A stretch of DNA of 45,675 nt from Chara braunii (GCA_003427395.1 BFEA01000017.1:2812367-2858041), one strand, 5' to 3'. Shown: positions 9,671-19,490, counted from the first letter of the stretch. Translations and numbers: made by a program. Notes: generated from the letters alone by a model not told the origin.

Positions 9671-10240
9671 TCATGTTAGAACGGTCATTTCTTGCATTAG
9701 ATTCGGCACATCACTTACCGGTGCTTCCGCGTCTTGTTTAATCAAGGCGATGATGGCTCCTGTTGTTAGCAATGATCGGGGTGGGAAAACAGAAACGTCC
9801 AAATACTGATCCGTTTGCTGATAACGCATTCGTAAGGAAAGAGTTCCCTCGTACAAGGTGCAAGGGGGTTCCAAATCATTAGCAAGATCGGAGACTTGTA
9901 ACATGGGTTCCCCGAGGAGGACAGAAGAACTGGTAGAGGCGTGAATGTACTATCTTCGGAATCCACGTGGAAGCTTCGAGCGGTATTGGGGCACACTCGA
10001 AATTCTTCGGGGGTTTTATATTCGAAAAGTTCGACCAGATGCTTCCATTCCTCTTTACTGGGCATCTCTTCTTCGTATTCTCGTTCCCTGATTCCCTCCC
10101 CGAGGCGCGACGGGAGGCACTCCTCGGGATCAATGCCTCGGATCATCCCTATTTGAGGTGAGTTGGGAACCAGTTTTATCGTTCGGGTGGAAACCCGCAA
10201 GAGAATTATCCTGATAGCCAGGTCGTTGTCAACTTACGTA
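9671..10240 (-). pseudogene. Pre-RT segment of Gypsy-1 pol
   Basis: A frame from about 10235 and, after a shift near 9900, a 77-codon piece (9904-9671) lie immediately before RT, separated from it by a TGA at 9671. The piece contains LEPPCTLYEGTLSLR and PRSLLTTGAI. Gypsy-2 has the same layout at 37494-37078 (LEPPRTLYEGAAPLL, PRSFLTIKKKV), and both copies then carry an ATVFS motif. This identifies the two elements as relatives. Function is unknown; the segment bridges protease and RT. Similarity ends near 10235, so the element is truncated at its 5' side before protease and gag. Confidence 0.7.
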
Positions 10241-11690
10241 GATAGCTATCTAGAACAACACCCTCTGAGAACAGTAAATGGGGAGGCGTAGGAGGAGCTT
10301 TAGCAAGAATGAATTTATGACTCTACAGACTTTTGAGTTGAAGGTTACTCCNNCTCGAACAGNTCCNGGTACCTTNGTCACCGTCAAGTAGGTACTTAGC
10401 GAGGACNTAGGAAATCCTTCTCAGCATTGCTTTTCTCTTCCCCATACATACGAAATCAAGGTATAGACAGAAATCAAAAGGCAGTAGCCTCTGTACTATA
10501 TTTGACATGCAAAGTACTCTGGGAGCGAAAAGCAAGCTGGTACATTCAACAAATATAAAATTTTCCCTCACCGATTCCACCAAGAAAAGGGAACACTCAA
10601 GCATGCATTCTTCNACTCACACGGTCATATGCAGGTTTATACGGTCAAGTACCCAATCCCCCTTAGGTCACGCGCGAANGCATACGACTGCAAATGAGCA
10701 TTCAAGCGGGCAATTTCGCGTAACCCGAGCAGCCGTTCACTTATGCAGTCGCGCATAAAGTAGTCGTATGACGCTGTCACATGGCGCGATCAGCACTGTG
10801 CGGTCACACAATGCAATGACGCTGAGCAGTTAGACACTATGGTCACGTTGTGCAATCACGTAAGTAATCAGAACTGTACAATCACGCAATGTGACGACAT
10901 CGTAGTTCCAAGTCGAATTTGCAGCCTCCGNCTGTCCACANAAGGACATGGACGCATGAATATGAAGATTACATGCCTCTTTATTCCTGCACAATAGTCA
11001 GATAAGCNGACCAAGGCAAGTGGTACTTCCGAATGGCTAGCGTACGATCATGTCAAGCCCNGTATATTCAACTTNTGTNTCACTAAAACTTCTAAACTAG
11101 CCCTCAATGCGTTGGCCCCCCATTATTTATACGCTTATACAGTCCACTGAGGACCTGACTCACTGTCACAACGCTGCATAGTTAGCCAATAATTGTCATT
11201 CTTACTAACTAAGTGAGCTGAGAGAGACACTAAATTTTGCAACAGAAATAAGGGATTATTTTGCAATAACCGTTGTCTTATGTGAGGACTCGGCCAAGAT
11301 GATCATTGAAGAAAAGCATTGATGATCCTTGATTGTCGTCTTCTTCTTCGCAGGCTGAAACTCACATGAGGAGAACGAGACAGACAGCGGTCAGCGAGGA
11401 AACCCCACTCTCCAAGAAGCGAGATGCACCTCCCTCTCGTTGGTCCGTCATTACTCTCCCNGCAGAAGTACGCCCCGTCTGATCATAAGTAGCAAGCAGA
11501 CTGCCTTGGGCTCAGTCTCTTTCACTTGTCTCCCCTAACTGTCGCGTCTCTTCCACCCCTCAGTCTTTCGAGGCCTAAACAAAATGTCGTGCAGGCTTGT
11601 ACGGAAAAGGTTGACGTCAGTCACGCTCCGCAAACCCGCCTCGTTCCCTCTCGCACTCGCACAAACCAGAAACTCAGCGTTGTCCACCTC
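10241..11690. other. Unresolved sequence with 15 isolated N bases
   Basis: I see no supported gene. Single Ns lie at 10352, 10353, 10363, 10367, 10376, 10407, 10614, 10679, 10931, 10941, 11008, 11061, 11075, 11079 and 11461, and nowhere else in the window. Between about 10620 and 10910, short motifs such as GGTCAC, CAATCACG and CGCATAA recur irregularly, suggesting an old degenerate repeat. Confidence 0.5.
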
Positions 11691-11691
11691 A

Positions 11692-12564
11692 TCACTCGCA
11701 AGCCGCACTTGTGCTTTTTACCTCTCGCGCGAACGTGCCAAGTGCAAGACTGAATACACCGATCACGACTTCATGTTCTATTCCGCACTGAGAGCCCACT
11801 TGCTTCCCCTTCTGTCTGACAAACGTCGGTGGTCTCTTAACTACCTCTCTCTCTCTCTCTCGTCGATTGCTCACATTCCTCTCTATCAAATTGCAACCCA
11901 TGTGTCTAGCGTACCGCTCACACCTCCTCACACCTCTCGCCAACAGTCTTCTTGCTCTATCGGTCTTGCCACATACAGCCTGTCCACGTAACGTCTCGCG
12001 CTTGCCAGTCACCCTCTCTGTTGACCTTTGGCCACCTCGCGCTCACACACGTCCTTTCCCTCTGCCTTGTCTCTCTCCCATTTCGCGGCCTCTGGGCGTC
12101 AATTGCCGAGAGCTGGCCTCGGGTCCTCCCTCCACTGGGTCTGCCGCCCGGTGATGCTTCTGGATCTCCCCGGGTCTGTTCCAGGACCTGAGATCCGTCT
12201 CTCGATCTGCGTCGCTCATCTCACTTTCCCCTCCTGAGTCCCTGTCCTGGTGGATCTGTTCCAGGTCTATTGTGTCCATCGAAGTCTCTGTGTCATGATA
12301 GGCCACCGTTATCCATAGCCTTGCCGTCACTCCGTCCCGCCTGCAACGTCTCTCAGCCCGGTCTCTTGCCTCCGAAATCGCATCATGTAACTTCGAGTTA
12401 GTCCTCATCTCCCCCTCTCTTGCTCCCTCCACGTTGATCTTCATTACCAGCTCATCTCCACCGTCATAATTGAGTATGACGGTAATCCAGGGCCCTTCCC
12501 CGGACACAGGTTTCCAACGGGCCTGGTGATACCAGTACCCAGGTCTATATCCATGCAACGCCAT
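11692..12564 (-). pseudogene. Hypothetical ORF of about 290 codons with one internal stop
   Basis: An ATG at 12564 opens 173 codons to a TGA at 12043. The same frame then stays open to 11692. The stop reads TGA just after GKGRV, consistent with decay of an Arg CGA codon. The N-terminal part has alternating strand-like segments (GPWITVILNYDGGDE, ARLWITVAYHD) flanking a helix-like Glu/Arg stretch; the rest is charged and Arg/Glu-rich. I recognise no domain. A TATA box lies about 306 bp upstream. It may be a gag-like ORF or a small host-type gene. It resembles the two small ORFs at 23258 and 24088 weakly, by pattern only. Confidence 0.4.
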
Positions 12565-12869
12565 GGTTTTCGCTCAGAATAGACAGTCTTGTCTCCAGAA
12601 ATAGGCACTCGGCTTGCACAGACACCCACTACTCCTTGACTTCTTGGTCTCAAGCTAGCTGTGCCAGCACAACGAGTTAGTCAGCTGATGCCCTTTAACT
12701 GCCTGCCAAATAGCCAGCACTAGCGCTCCGCCCACACTCATACCCTGTGAACGGGTGATGGCTAACCAGACTCAGATCCGTCAAGAACTGAGGACCTCAG
12801 CGAGCCATCACCACCCTACTCGCAGCACGACAGCCTCACTCGCTTGCAGGAAGACCCAAGGGCTCCCTC

Positions 12870-12876
12870 TTTTATA
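12870..12876 (-). promoter_or_regulatory. TATA box upstream of the 12.5 kb minus-strand ORF
   Basis: The minus strand reads TATAAAA followed by a purine-rich stretch. It stands about 306 bp before the ATG at 12564 on the same strand. This spacing would leave a long 5' leader, as in LTR-driven transcripts. Evidence is motif and position only. Confidence 0.4.
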
Positions 12877-13151
12877 GAACTTAGAAGAGCCGCGATCCCG
12901 GCGTGCTGAAGAAAATTCAAATAATAGTTTGAAGTGTATAAAAAAAATAAAATAAAATACGTATATTCTCAAATAATTTTTCTTTTTGAAAAGTCAGAAT
13001 TCGTAGCTAAACGGTCGTAGTACAGACTAGTCCTCTTGCTACTGTCACCTTCAGGACTCCGCGACGCTACTACTGACCAATAGCGGCGATGAGGCGGTCC
13101 CATAACGGGATACCGACCACCTATTTCCTTCCTATTAAAAACACCAGAACG

Positions 13152-13230
13152 CTACCCATGATGGGTACCCACGTCCGATGGCAAGGAGGGGGTTTATGAC
13201 CCCCTGCAGGGGGTGATATTCCTCCTGCCA
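13152..13230. repeat. Cluster of perfect palindromes
   Basis: TACCCAT-G-ATGGGTA is followed by the perfect 16-base palindrome ACCCCCTGCAGGGGGT at 13199-13214. The latter is enclosed by GGCAAGGAGG on the left and CCTCCTGCC on the right, so a larger nested hairpin can form. Nothing indicates a gene at the site. Confidence 0.75.
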
Positions 13231-13427
13231 ATGCGGCCGCGGGTCGCCCTCCTTTTGGGGTCTCACCGCACTGCGCCAATTCAAAGCTAGCCCACAGACA
13301 GTATAGGTGGGGTCGGCCTACTTAGGCTATGGGTCGCCGAGTTCGAAATACTAACCGTTGGCCTTCCCGTGAGATGACAGGCCGACAGGCGGAAAACTGG
13401 AAATAAGAAAAATTAGTAATAATACTG

Positions 13428-13490
<63 letters not shown>
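13428..13490. repeat. (TAA)n microsatellite
   Basis: About 20 near-perfect trinucleotide units. A shorter run of the same repeat occurs at about 13846-13860. Confidence 0.95.
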
Positions 13491-13491
<1 letters not shown>

Positions 13492-14128
13492 CAATCAATG
13501 TGGAAAGAAAGGACGACGCTTCAAGTTTCCTTCGCGCCACAGCTTCACCTGAGTAGCGTTGCAGATTCGCGCACAAGCCCGAAACCCGATTTTCATCCTT
13601 ACCGCTTTTTCTTTCTTTTTCACACTTCCTTTTTTCAAGTCCACTGTATCTGCCCTGCGGTACAGCTACTGGGGTCCTACCGAGCGGAGCCTTAGACGCG
13701 CGGACCCGGTATATACGATATTCGAAGGGTTGGGCCTGCCTAGACCGCAATACCACCTCCCGAACTCAAAGTCCGGTCATGTTGGCTTCCCTACGAAACA
13801 ACAGGCCAATCAAGGAAAGCGGAAAAGGAATAACGATAACAACAAAATAATAATAATAATAGAGTGAAACGCAATGGTAAATGGGGTCAGAGACCATTAG
13901 ATTTCCCCGAACTAAAGCTAGTAGTCCAACCGTGTTAGAATTAGACCCTTGTTTTCTTTTCTATTTTTTTCTTTTCTTGCTGCTTTTTGCTTTAGCCTTC
14001 TGTTTCTCTGACTGTTGTCAGTATCGTGCACCTGACCCATAACCCTGTAGAGGGGTGCTTGGTGCATAATAGAAAAGACAGTGTCTATCCCTCTACTTTC
14101 ACGTCCCAGGGCGAACCCGGCGGCTACC

Positions 14129-14620
14129 ATGGCCACAGACCGGTTGTGCTCTGCTGTACAGCAGCTGTACAGCAGGGCGCCGAGCCTGCGTGGACCAATG
14201 GAAGTCCTGTGGCGCACCCCTTTTGCTGAGGGCTATGCCACCGGGACCTGTCCACGCCGAGAAACGATCCAGGCACCAGAGCAGGAAACTGGTACTATGC
14301 AGAGACTTGGTACACAGGAGGGCCGGGACACCGTGCCCTCCGACATAATACCAAACCCCCGCCCAGCGTCCCCGCTGGGTCGAAACGAGAAATTTCGGTA
14401 TGAAACAGCGCAACCTAATATTGCTCTCGCTCATTTCCATTGTGACTTGAGGCGATTTTCGCACTACCATTTTTGCGCCAGCGGATTCTTCACCTTTCTC
14501 ATAGAGCTCGTACTTTTGAGCGCTTCTTCCTTCTTTGCGCTTACCTTCCTTCTCTGCGTTACATCTTCTCCCCAAGTGTTTGTCCCCTCTCTCCGTGCTG
14601 GTCATCTCTCTTTATGCTAG
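14129..14620 (+). CDS. Hypothetical protein with strong initiation context
   Basis: The ATG at 14129 lies in the context GCTACCATGGC, a near-ideal eukaryotic start, and opens 163 codons. The first 90 residues are Arg/Pro/Gln-rich (LYSRAPSLRGPMEVLW near the start). The last 60 are hydrophobic and Phe/Leu/Ser-rich because the DNA there is pyrimidine-rich, so the true end could be earlier through splicing. No domain is recognised. A minus-strand frame of similar length (14605-14099) overlaps it. The start context is the main support. Confidence 0.3.
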   Translation: MATDRLCSAVQQLYSRAPSLRGPMEVLWRTPFAEGYATGTCPRRETIQAPEQETGTMQRLGTQEGRDTVPSDIIPNPRPASPLGRNEKFRYETAQPNIALAHFHCDLRRFSHYHFCASGFFTFLIELVLLSASSFFALTFLLCVTSSPQVFVPSLRAGHLSLC

Positions 14621-14805
14621 GTCTCTTTCTCTGCGCTAACCTCTTCTCATAGCGTTTGCGTTCTTCTTTTTGGCGCGAAACTTTTTTTTCTCAGCTCGTT
14701 TTCTTTGCTCTTAGTGTGCATCCCACTCACTCCTTTTTTACTATAACTTTTTGCACTATTTCCCTGTTTCCTGTCCCTATCTTAATTGTTCCCTCACCTT
14801 TCGCC

Positions 14806-15276
14806 ATGCCTGAAGCATGTCGTGGACAGGGTAGAGGAAGGGGAGGAAGAGGAGGGAAGGCTAAAGAGGAGCCGCCGGCCAAGGCACAGCGAGATTATAG
14901 TTCGGAGGAGGAGGAAGAGGAGGAGCCACGAGGCTACGGCCGCCCAAGGCCATACCCCCGCTACTCGCCAGCAGGGTGGTACGAGAGGACTCCATCTCCA
15001 GATAGGATGGAGTTCCTCCGAAAAAAAATTGACGCGCGCTACGGCGCACCTAGCGCCTCTTCACCTCCTTATATCCCTAGAGCTCCTTCTACTCCCACCG
15101 TAAGCAAGGCCATAGTGCCAGCTCCACCTCTTTTTGTCCCCTGTGCCGTCACATCACCTCATCATCCCAGTCACTGCATTCTCCTCAGCATCTTCCTTCT
15201 TCTTTTCCTTTTCCAACTCGAGCTCATGGTTGTCTTTTATGTCTTATATAAGCGTGATTTCTTTACAGCCATTTGA
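14806..15276 (+). CDS. Hypothetical RGG-rich, acidic, proline-rich protein
   Basis: An ATG in the context TCGCCATGCC opens 156 codons. Residues 5-20 form an Arg/Gly-rich tract (RGQGRGRGGRGG), typical of RNA-binding proteins. About residues 32-41 are a Ser/Glu run (SSEEEEEEE), then a Tyr/Pro/Arg-rich segment, and a hydrophobic C-terminal 45 residues. The C-terminal part may be intron read-through: a GTAAGC lies near 15101 and a long pyrimidine tract near 15185-15215. It could be the start of a gag-like or nucleic-acid-binding protein. No family is recognised. Confidence 0.35.
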   Translation: MPEACRGQGRGRGGRGGKAKEEPPAKAQRDYSSEEEEEEEPRGYGRPRPYPRYSPAGWYERTPSPDRMEFLRKKIDARYGAPSASSPPYIPRAPSTPTVSKAIVPAPPLFVPCAVTSPHHPSHCILLSIFLLLFLFQLELMVVFYVLYKRDFFTAI

Positions 15277-15540
15277 GTCTGGTTTCGGCTTACAAAATTT
15301 TCAGTTCACTGTCCACTCCATAGCATCCCAGGCCTGAAAGTTTGGCTTCCTTAAGCCAGGGACGCAGGTTCCTCGTGAACCAGGCCGCTTGTCGGCCACC
15401 AAATAAAATTTTAAGAAGGATTTTGTCTGCTTGTTTGACTTGCTCAACTGTTGACCTTTTCGCATGGAGGTTACCTCAGCTCTTGATCAGGCATTTATGC
15501 CAAGGATGACCCCAGTAACGAGGGTACTCACTCTGTCTCC
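15277..15540. other. No supported gene
   Basis: Nothing recognisable beyond an AATAAA near 15402 that could end a plus-strand transcript from 14.8 kb. Confidence 0.4.
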
Positions 15541-16870
15541 TATGCTGGGAGTAGGGTATACCAAACCCTCTTTTCTGTTCTCTGGTCTGAAAAACATTTT
15601 CTCAGTTCCTCACTTAACGGAGATACCAAACCCTTGTTTTCTTTCTCTGGCCTGAGTGAGGCGTCTCCTCAACTTCTCCGACAAAAGGGAGGGGATACCA
15701 AACCCTTTTCTTTTCTCTAGTCTGGGAACTTCAGATAAGTATTTGCATACCTGCAAAACCAGCTAGTCCCACAGACAACAACCATGCCCCAACAAGCAGA
15801 CCCTCTGACAACCAACAGTTAAGCATAAACAGACTAAAATAAAACCCATAAATAAAATAATAAATAATAAATAATAATTAATACATAACAACTCTTCTTA
15901 CCCAGGATTTATTGATTGCCTTGATTTCGGCCCACCACTGGCCAGGAATGCCAGACGTCCCGTCAGTCTGATATACCTCATTCGGCCCGCCTCAGGCCAG
16001 GACTAGTCAAACCATTTGCCTTAACTGCCCCTTTGACCTGCCTCCAGGTCAGGACCAATCATACTTACTACTCGAGTATGACAGCCCTTTGGCACTCTCG
16101 CCAGGACACCCAGACTATTGCGGGTCTGGTCGCCCTGTGACAGTAGACGTCCCGTCAGTCTGACTGTCCCGAATCCGGATTTGACCACTGCGGTCAAGGA
16201 CCGGCTCACATACCAGTTTTTGTCCAAGGGCGCTGACTACCCCGCCCAGACTTTTGAACGTGGGACCCGGTCTAACCACAGTTCCAGGCTCGCGCTAACC
16301 TCACTGGATTGCATCCTCTGACTGTGGTAGGGTTCCAGCTGACCCCTTTCAGCCTCATAGGCCAGACTCTCGGAGTCTTACCTTCAGATGACTACGAAAT
16401 TCGACACTCGCGTCGGGGACCTGCTGACCCCACCAGATTGCAACCTACTGCGGTAAGGCTCTGGCTAGCCTCGGCAATCAACGCATCCTTAGGTTAGAGA
16501 AGAAAACCCCCAGGCACAGACAATCAAGCAAGCATATCATGACCCACAAGCAGACTGCCCACGCCCCATAACAGAACAAACATTTCTCAAGAGACCTCCC
16601 TTCAGTCTTAAGAGGTACTGAACAATAACATGCTAGCCAGCACTAAGGGTTCACAAGAGACCTCACTTCAGCCTCAAGCAAAGACTTAGTGCTAGCCCCA
16701 AAGAGGTCCCTTCCCTCAACTGGGATTTCTTTTCCAAGAGACGTCCCGCCAGTCTCAAAGAAATACTGAAATACTGATCTCAGAGAGGTCCCTTCCCTCA
16801 TCTGAGCAAAGGCAGGCCCTTAGCCAAGAAGCACAAAGTTTCTCTACTGACCACTCTCAGTCAAGTAAAA
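15540..16870. repeat. Array of diverged 50-70 bp repeats, many with small hairpins
   Basis: ATACCAAACCC followed by a CTGG/CTAG...CTGA-like block recurs at 15558, 15623 and 15695. Then a unit of about 53 bp recurs with a short inverted repeat followed by AGGA: near 15942, 15997, 16049 and 16101, and once more near 16196. Examples are GACCTG-CCTC-CAGGTC and TTGACC-ACTGC-GGTCAA. AGACGTCCCGTCAGTCTGA occurs near 15953 and 16146, and a variant near 16739. From 16589 to 16805, AGAGACCTC/AGAGGTCCC units recur. The array lies past the 3' side of Gypsy-3 and may belong to its LTR, though no matching 5' copy was found. Confidence 0.6.
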
Positions 16871-17358
16871 CTGAACTTTTTTATACCTGCCTTCATCTGA
16901 ATCTTTTGGATTAACAACTTAGTCAGAGACACGAAGCCCTTCTGCTGATAGGTTTCAATCAGACAACTTCTTTATGTCTATCATGCTTTATCTTTGTGAT
17001 AAGAATAATACTGCTTATATCACTTGATGTGCCACAACCATGAGTTTCCCAGATCTTGACACTGTGTCAATACTCTCGGAACTGTACTCACAGTTACTCC
17101 CCACTCTCAGGGTTAGACACTCATGGAACGACTGCGGTGCACATCAAAGATACAGTCTCATTAACTTAGTTGCTTGCTGAGATAAATAACGAAATGACTT
17201 GCGGAAAACTGAAACATTGAAAATGAGATGCTGATACTGAAGTACTGAAACTGAAATGTTGAATCGACTATGCAAAAATGACCATTGTCTGCTGATAGCA
17301 GAGTCTCACTGTCCCAATGTCTTATTATACTTTTTCTCAGTCCTCTATGACTGTTCTC
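16871..17358. other. Gypsy-3 3' flank, no gene
   Basis: AT-richer sequence with short repeated ACTGAAA/CTGATACTGA motifs at about 17205-17265. It would hold the 3' untranslated part and possibly the 3' LTR of Gypsy-3. A polypurine tract and LTR boundary could not be assigned. Confidence 0.4.
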
Positions 17359-17706
17359 TTACTTGGATGGTTGACTTCTCTTCCTTCTCTTTGGAGTAAC
17401 TGTAGGGATCAAATCAGGGTCTCTAAAGATGAACTTACGAAGTCTTGACCCTGATACCATGTCATGAACCCTGGATCCATCCATTTATGAGATCTCATAA
17501 ACCTTGCCTTCGGCTTCTCTTGTGATTTTGTAAGGACCAAGCCATCTGGGCTCCAATCTTTTAGTCCATTGTGTCTCAAGAGAACTGTCAAACAAAAGAA
17601 CAACATCTCCGATCTTCAATTTCTCTTTTCTTATATATTTTTTCTTGTTCCATCTTTCTTGATCTGATAGTCTGCTGGATGTCATTCTCTCTGCTGCATC
17701 TATCAC
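17359..17706 (-). pseudogene. pol: Integrase C-terminal GPY/F domain of Gypsy-3
   Basis: The frame from 17706 contains KLKIGDVVLLFDSS, LEPRWLGPYKITREAEGKVYE and then a TAA near 17485. The same frame resumes with MDGSRVHDMVSGSRL and ends in a basic tail at TAA 17359-17361. WLGPYKI is the GPY/F module found at the end of gypsy integrases, which contacts DNA and helps integrase self-association. It connects to the catalytic core through a frameshift near 17900: the intervening core-end sequence (KRTTGYATFSLWY) reads in this frame. Confidence 0.82.
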
Positions 17707-17732
17707 TGCCTAATCAACCTCAGATATCTGCC

Positions 17733-18545
17733 TTATTCTGATCTGAAAAAGCTCTGAAATAGAGTAATCCCTGTCACTTTATTGACTTGACCATGTCTTG
17801 ACAATGCTCTCAATAGGCAACGTAGCTTATCGGTCGTACCACAGAGAAAAAGTTGCATAACCAGTAGTTCTTTTGACTGTGATATTATCAGCATATACAT
17901 AGTTCTTAACACCTTTGGCCAATTGCTGAGTTTCCCTTCACACCACTTGGCTAATGAATCTTTTAGGGTTTTGTAGCCTCTTTCAACAGGTGCATTCACT
18001 TGAGGATGGTAAGTAGTCACATACCGAATTCTGACACCCAATCCTAGCGTAATTCTTCTGACAACCTCATTTCTGAATTCTGATCCTCTGTCTGAGACAA
18101 ATTCTCTGATAAATGGATACCTGAGATAAACTTCCTCTATCCAATCAGCCACTTGCTCGCCTGTCTTCCTTTTCAGAGTTTTTGCCTCAACGTATCCAAA
18201 TAAATTATCTCTCATGTTTAGTATGTATCTCATCCCGCCCTTGCGTGGAGGCATAGTGATGAGATCCAGATGAACTCTACTACTTGGCTCTACCAAGATT
18301 GTAGGGAATAGGGGCTCAATCATCCTCGTGGTAGACCTCTTCTGACATAAGACACATGATTTACAGTATCTGAAAATCATGTCCCTCATGCCAGGCCTGA
18401 AGTAGAGTTTGATAGTCTTGGAGTAGGTAGCTTCAGCAGCCCTGTGGCCACCAGCGACCCCCTCATGCAGGCCAACAATTATCTCTAACTGTTTCTCTTT
18501 ACCACAGACCACTCTTAGTGGAGGTAAGCCTCCCTTACCATCCAC
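17733..18545 (-). pseudogene. pol: Integrase zinc-binding and catalytic domains of Gypsy-3
   Basis: The 270-codon frame begins with a zinc-binding region: His27 and His34 (GLHEGVAGGH) with Cys64-x2-Cys67 (KSCVLC). The DDE core follows: Asp94 in VHLDLITM, Asp152 in FVSDRGSEF and Glu188 in NAPVERG, 36 positions after the second Asp. All catalytic and zinc residues are present. After about residue 210 the frame is shifted: the expected end-of-core sequence appears in the neighbouring frame. Upstream, the frame is continuous with the linker and RNase H, interrupted by stops at 18555 and 18876. Confidence 0.92.
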
Positions 18546-18554
18546 AAAGAGATG

Positions 18555-19490
18555 TCATCTTTTTAGCCTGAATTTATTCCTTGAATTTTTACAATAATAT
18601 TCTTTTAGCTGCTCTCTTTCCATCTTTCTGCCAATCACTTGATAATCTTCATTACATTCTTCAATGAAGAAAATTATCTCTTCTTCCTTCTTTTCACTCT
18701 CTTCTTCTTCCTTTGAACCTGAACTTTCTCCAACTTCATGAGCAACCACTGCTGCTGCATTAACTCTCGCATACCAATCGTTTGGTTCATCATCTTCTTT
18801 TTTCTCTGGAATCGACTCATAGACGTATGCACTTGAAATTTTTTCCCAACTGTCTCTCTCGTCAGGCCACAGACTTCATTTGTAGGAGCATGATGCCTCA
18901 TAATCCTCATCATCTTTTTCATTAAGGAAGTTATCAACATAGGCAGATTCTTCAATTGTTTCATTCACATCTTCTTCTTCTTCTTCTCGCCACTCGATCC
19001 GGCTTAAGTCATCCGCTCTGTTCTTCTCAGTGGGGATCTTTTCCAGTTTAAAATCATATGTCCAGATGAAAGCGATCCACCTGCTGACTGTTGAATCTAC
19101 CTGTTGATGTTTTTTAATAACACCAATCACAGCAGATGCACCATTCCTCAGGATGAATCTTTTTCCCAACACGTAGTGCCTGAAGCACCTGAGGCTATGG
19201 ATGATGGACAATAGCTCTTTCCTGAATTGGGTGGAGCCTCTTTCAGTAGAATTGAGGGTTCTGTTTTCAAATCTTAGAGGCCTCTCTCTCCCATTTTCAT
19301 CTTTCTGGATAAGCACTCCTCCCAATGCCACTTGTCCTCCATCTGCCTCAATGATGAAAGGTCTTGTCTCATCATCATCATAATATGGTACTCCCAGCAC
19401 TACACCACCATCTCTTAATTTTTTTTGCAACATTTCTGTTGCGGCCCGTCTTTTATCATTCCATGCTAAGTTAGCCCTTTGTCTTACCAT
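18555..19490 (-). pseudogene. pol: RNase H domain and acidic linker of Gypsy-3
   Basis: Residues up to about 160 form RNase H: FIIEADGGQVALGGVL with the first acidic residue, QFRKELLSI with Glu, and NRADDLSRIEW near the end. The position where the family has Asp in an LRTDASA-like motif reads LRNGASA, so a metal-binding Asp appears lost. The frame stops at 18876 and resumes at 18749 with a Glu/Lys-rich linker running toward the integrase. The upstream RT lies in the same frame. This domain would be catalytically impaired even without the stops. Confidence 0.82.

Larger units (their letters stand above)
4470..10240 (-). mobile_element. Gypsy-1: decayed Ty3/gypsy LTR retrotransposon body
   Basis: In transcription order (right to left) I see a pre-RT segment, reverse transcriptase, RNase H, a PHD finger, the integrase zinc-binding domain, the DDE core with C-terminal domain, and then two overlapping extra frames. 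Gag and protease are absent; recognisable pol begins near 10235. The RT-RNaseH-integrase order is diagnostic of Ty3/gypsy. At least eight in-frame stops (mostly TGA) and several frameshifts show this copy is inactive. The pre-RT segment is related to that of Gypsy-2 at 37.1-37.5 kb. The LTR-like block left of 3.24 kb is in the right position to be its 3' LTR. Confidence 0.88.
12880..14128. other. Intergenic stretch with palindromes and a TAA microsatellite
   Basis: No supported gene. AT-rich sequence at about 12905-12985 is followed by strong palindromes (13152-13230) and a (TAA)n tract. The 144-codon frame at 13322-13756 contains an Ile run produced by that tract and is not convincing. Confidence 0.5.

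Noticed and set aside
7924-9673. Reassigned TGA codons (alternative genetic code)
   Set aside because: TAG and TAA stops and frameshifts also break the same genes, so decay is simpler.
13322-13756. Minus-strand 144-codon ORF with a long Ile run
   Set aside because: The run is the translation of the (TAA)n microsatellite, with no domain.
14099-14605. Minus-strand 168-codon ORF
   Set aside because: It is opposite the plus-strand ORF with the better start context and has no domain. It remains a possible alternative.
17440-17460. tRNA-Met-type primer-binding site (TGGTATCAGGG on the minus strand)
   Set aside because: It lies within integrase C-terminal coding sequence (MVSGSRL) at the 3' side, not after a 5' LTR.
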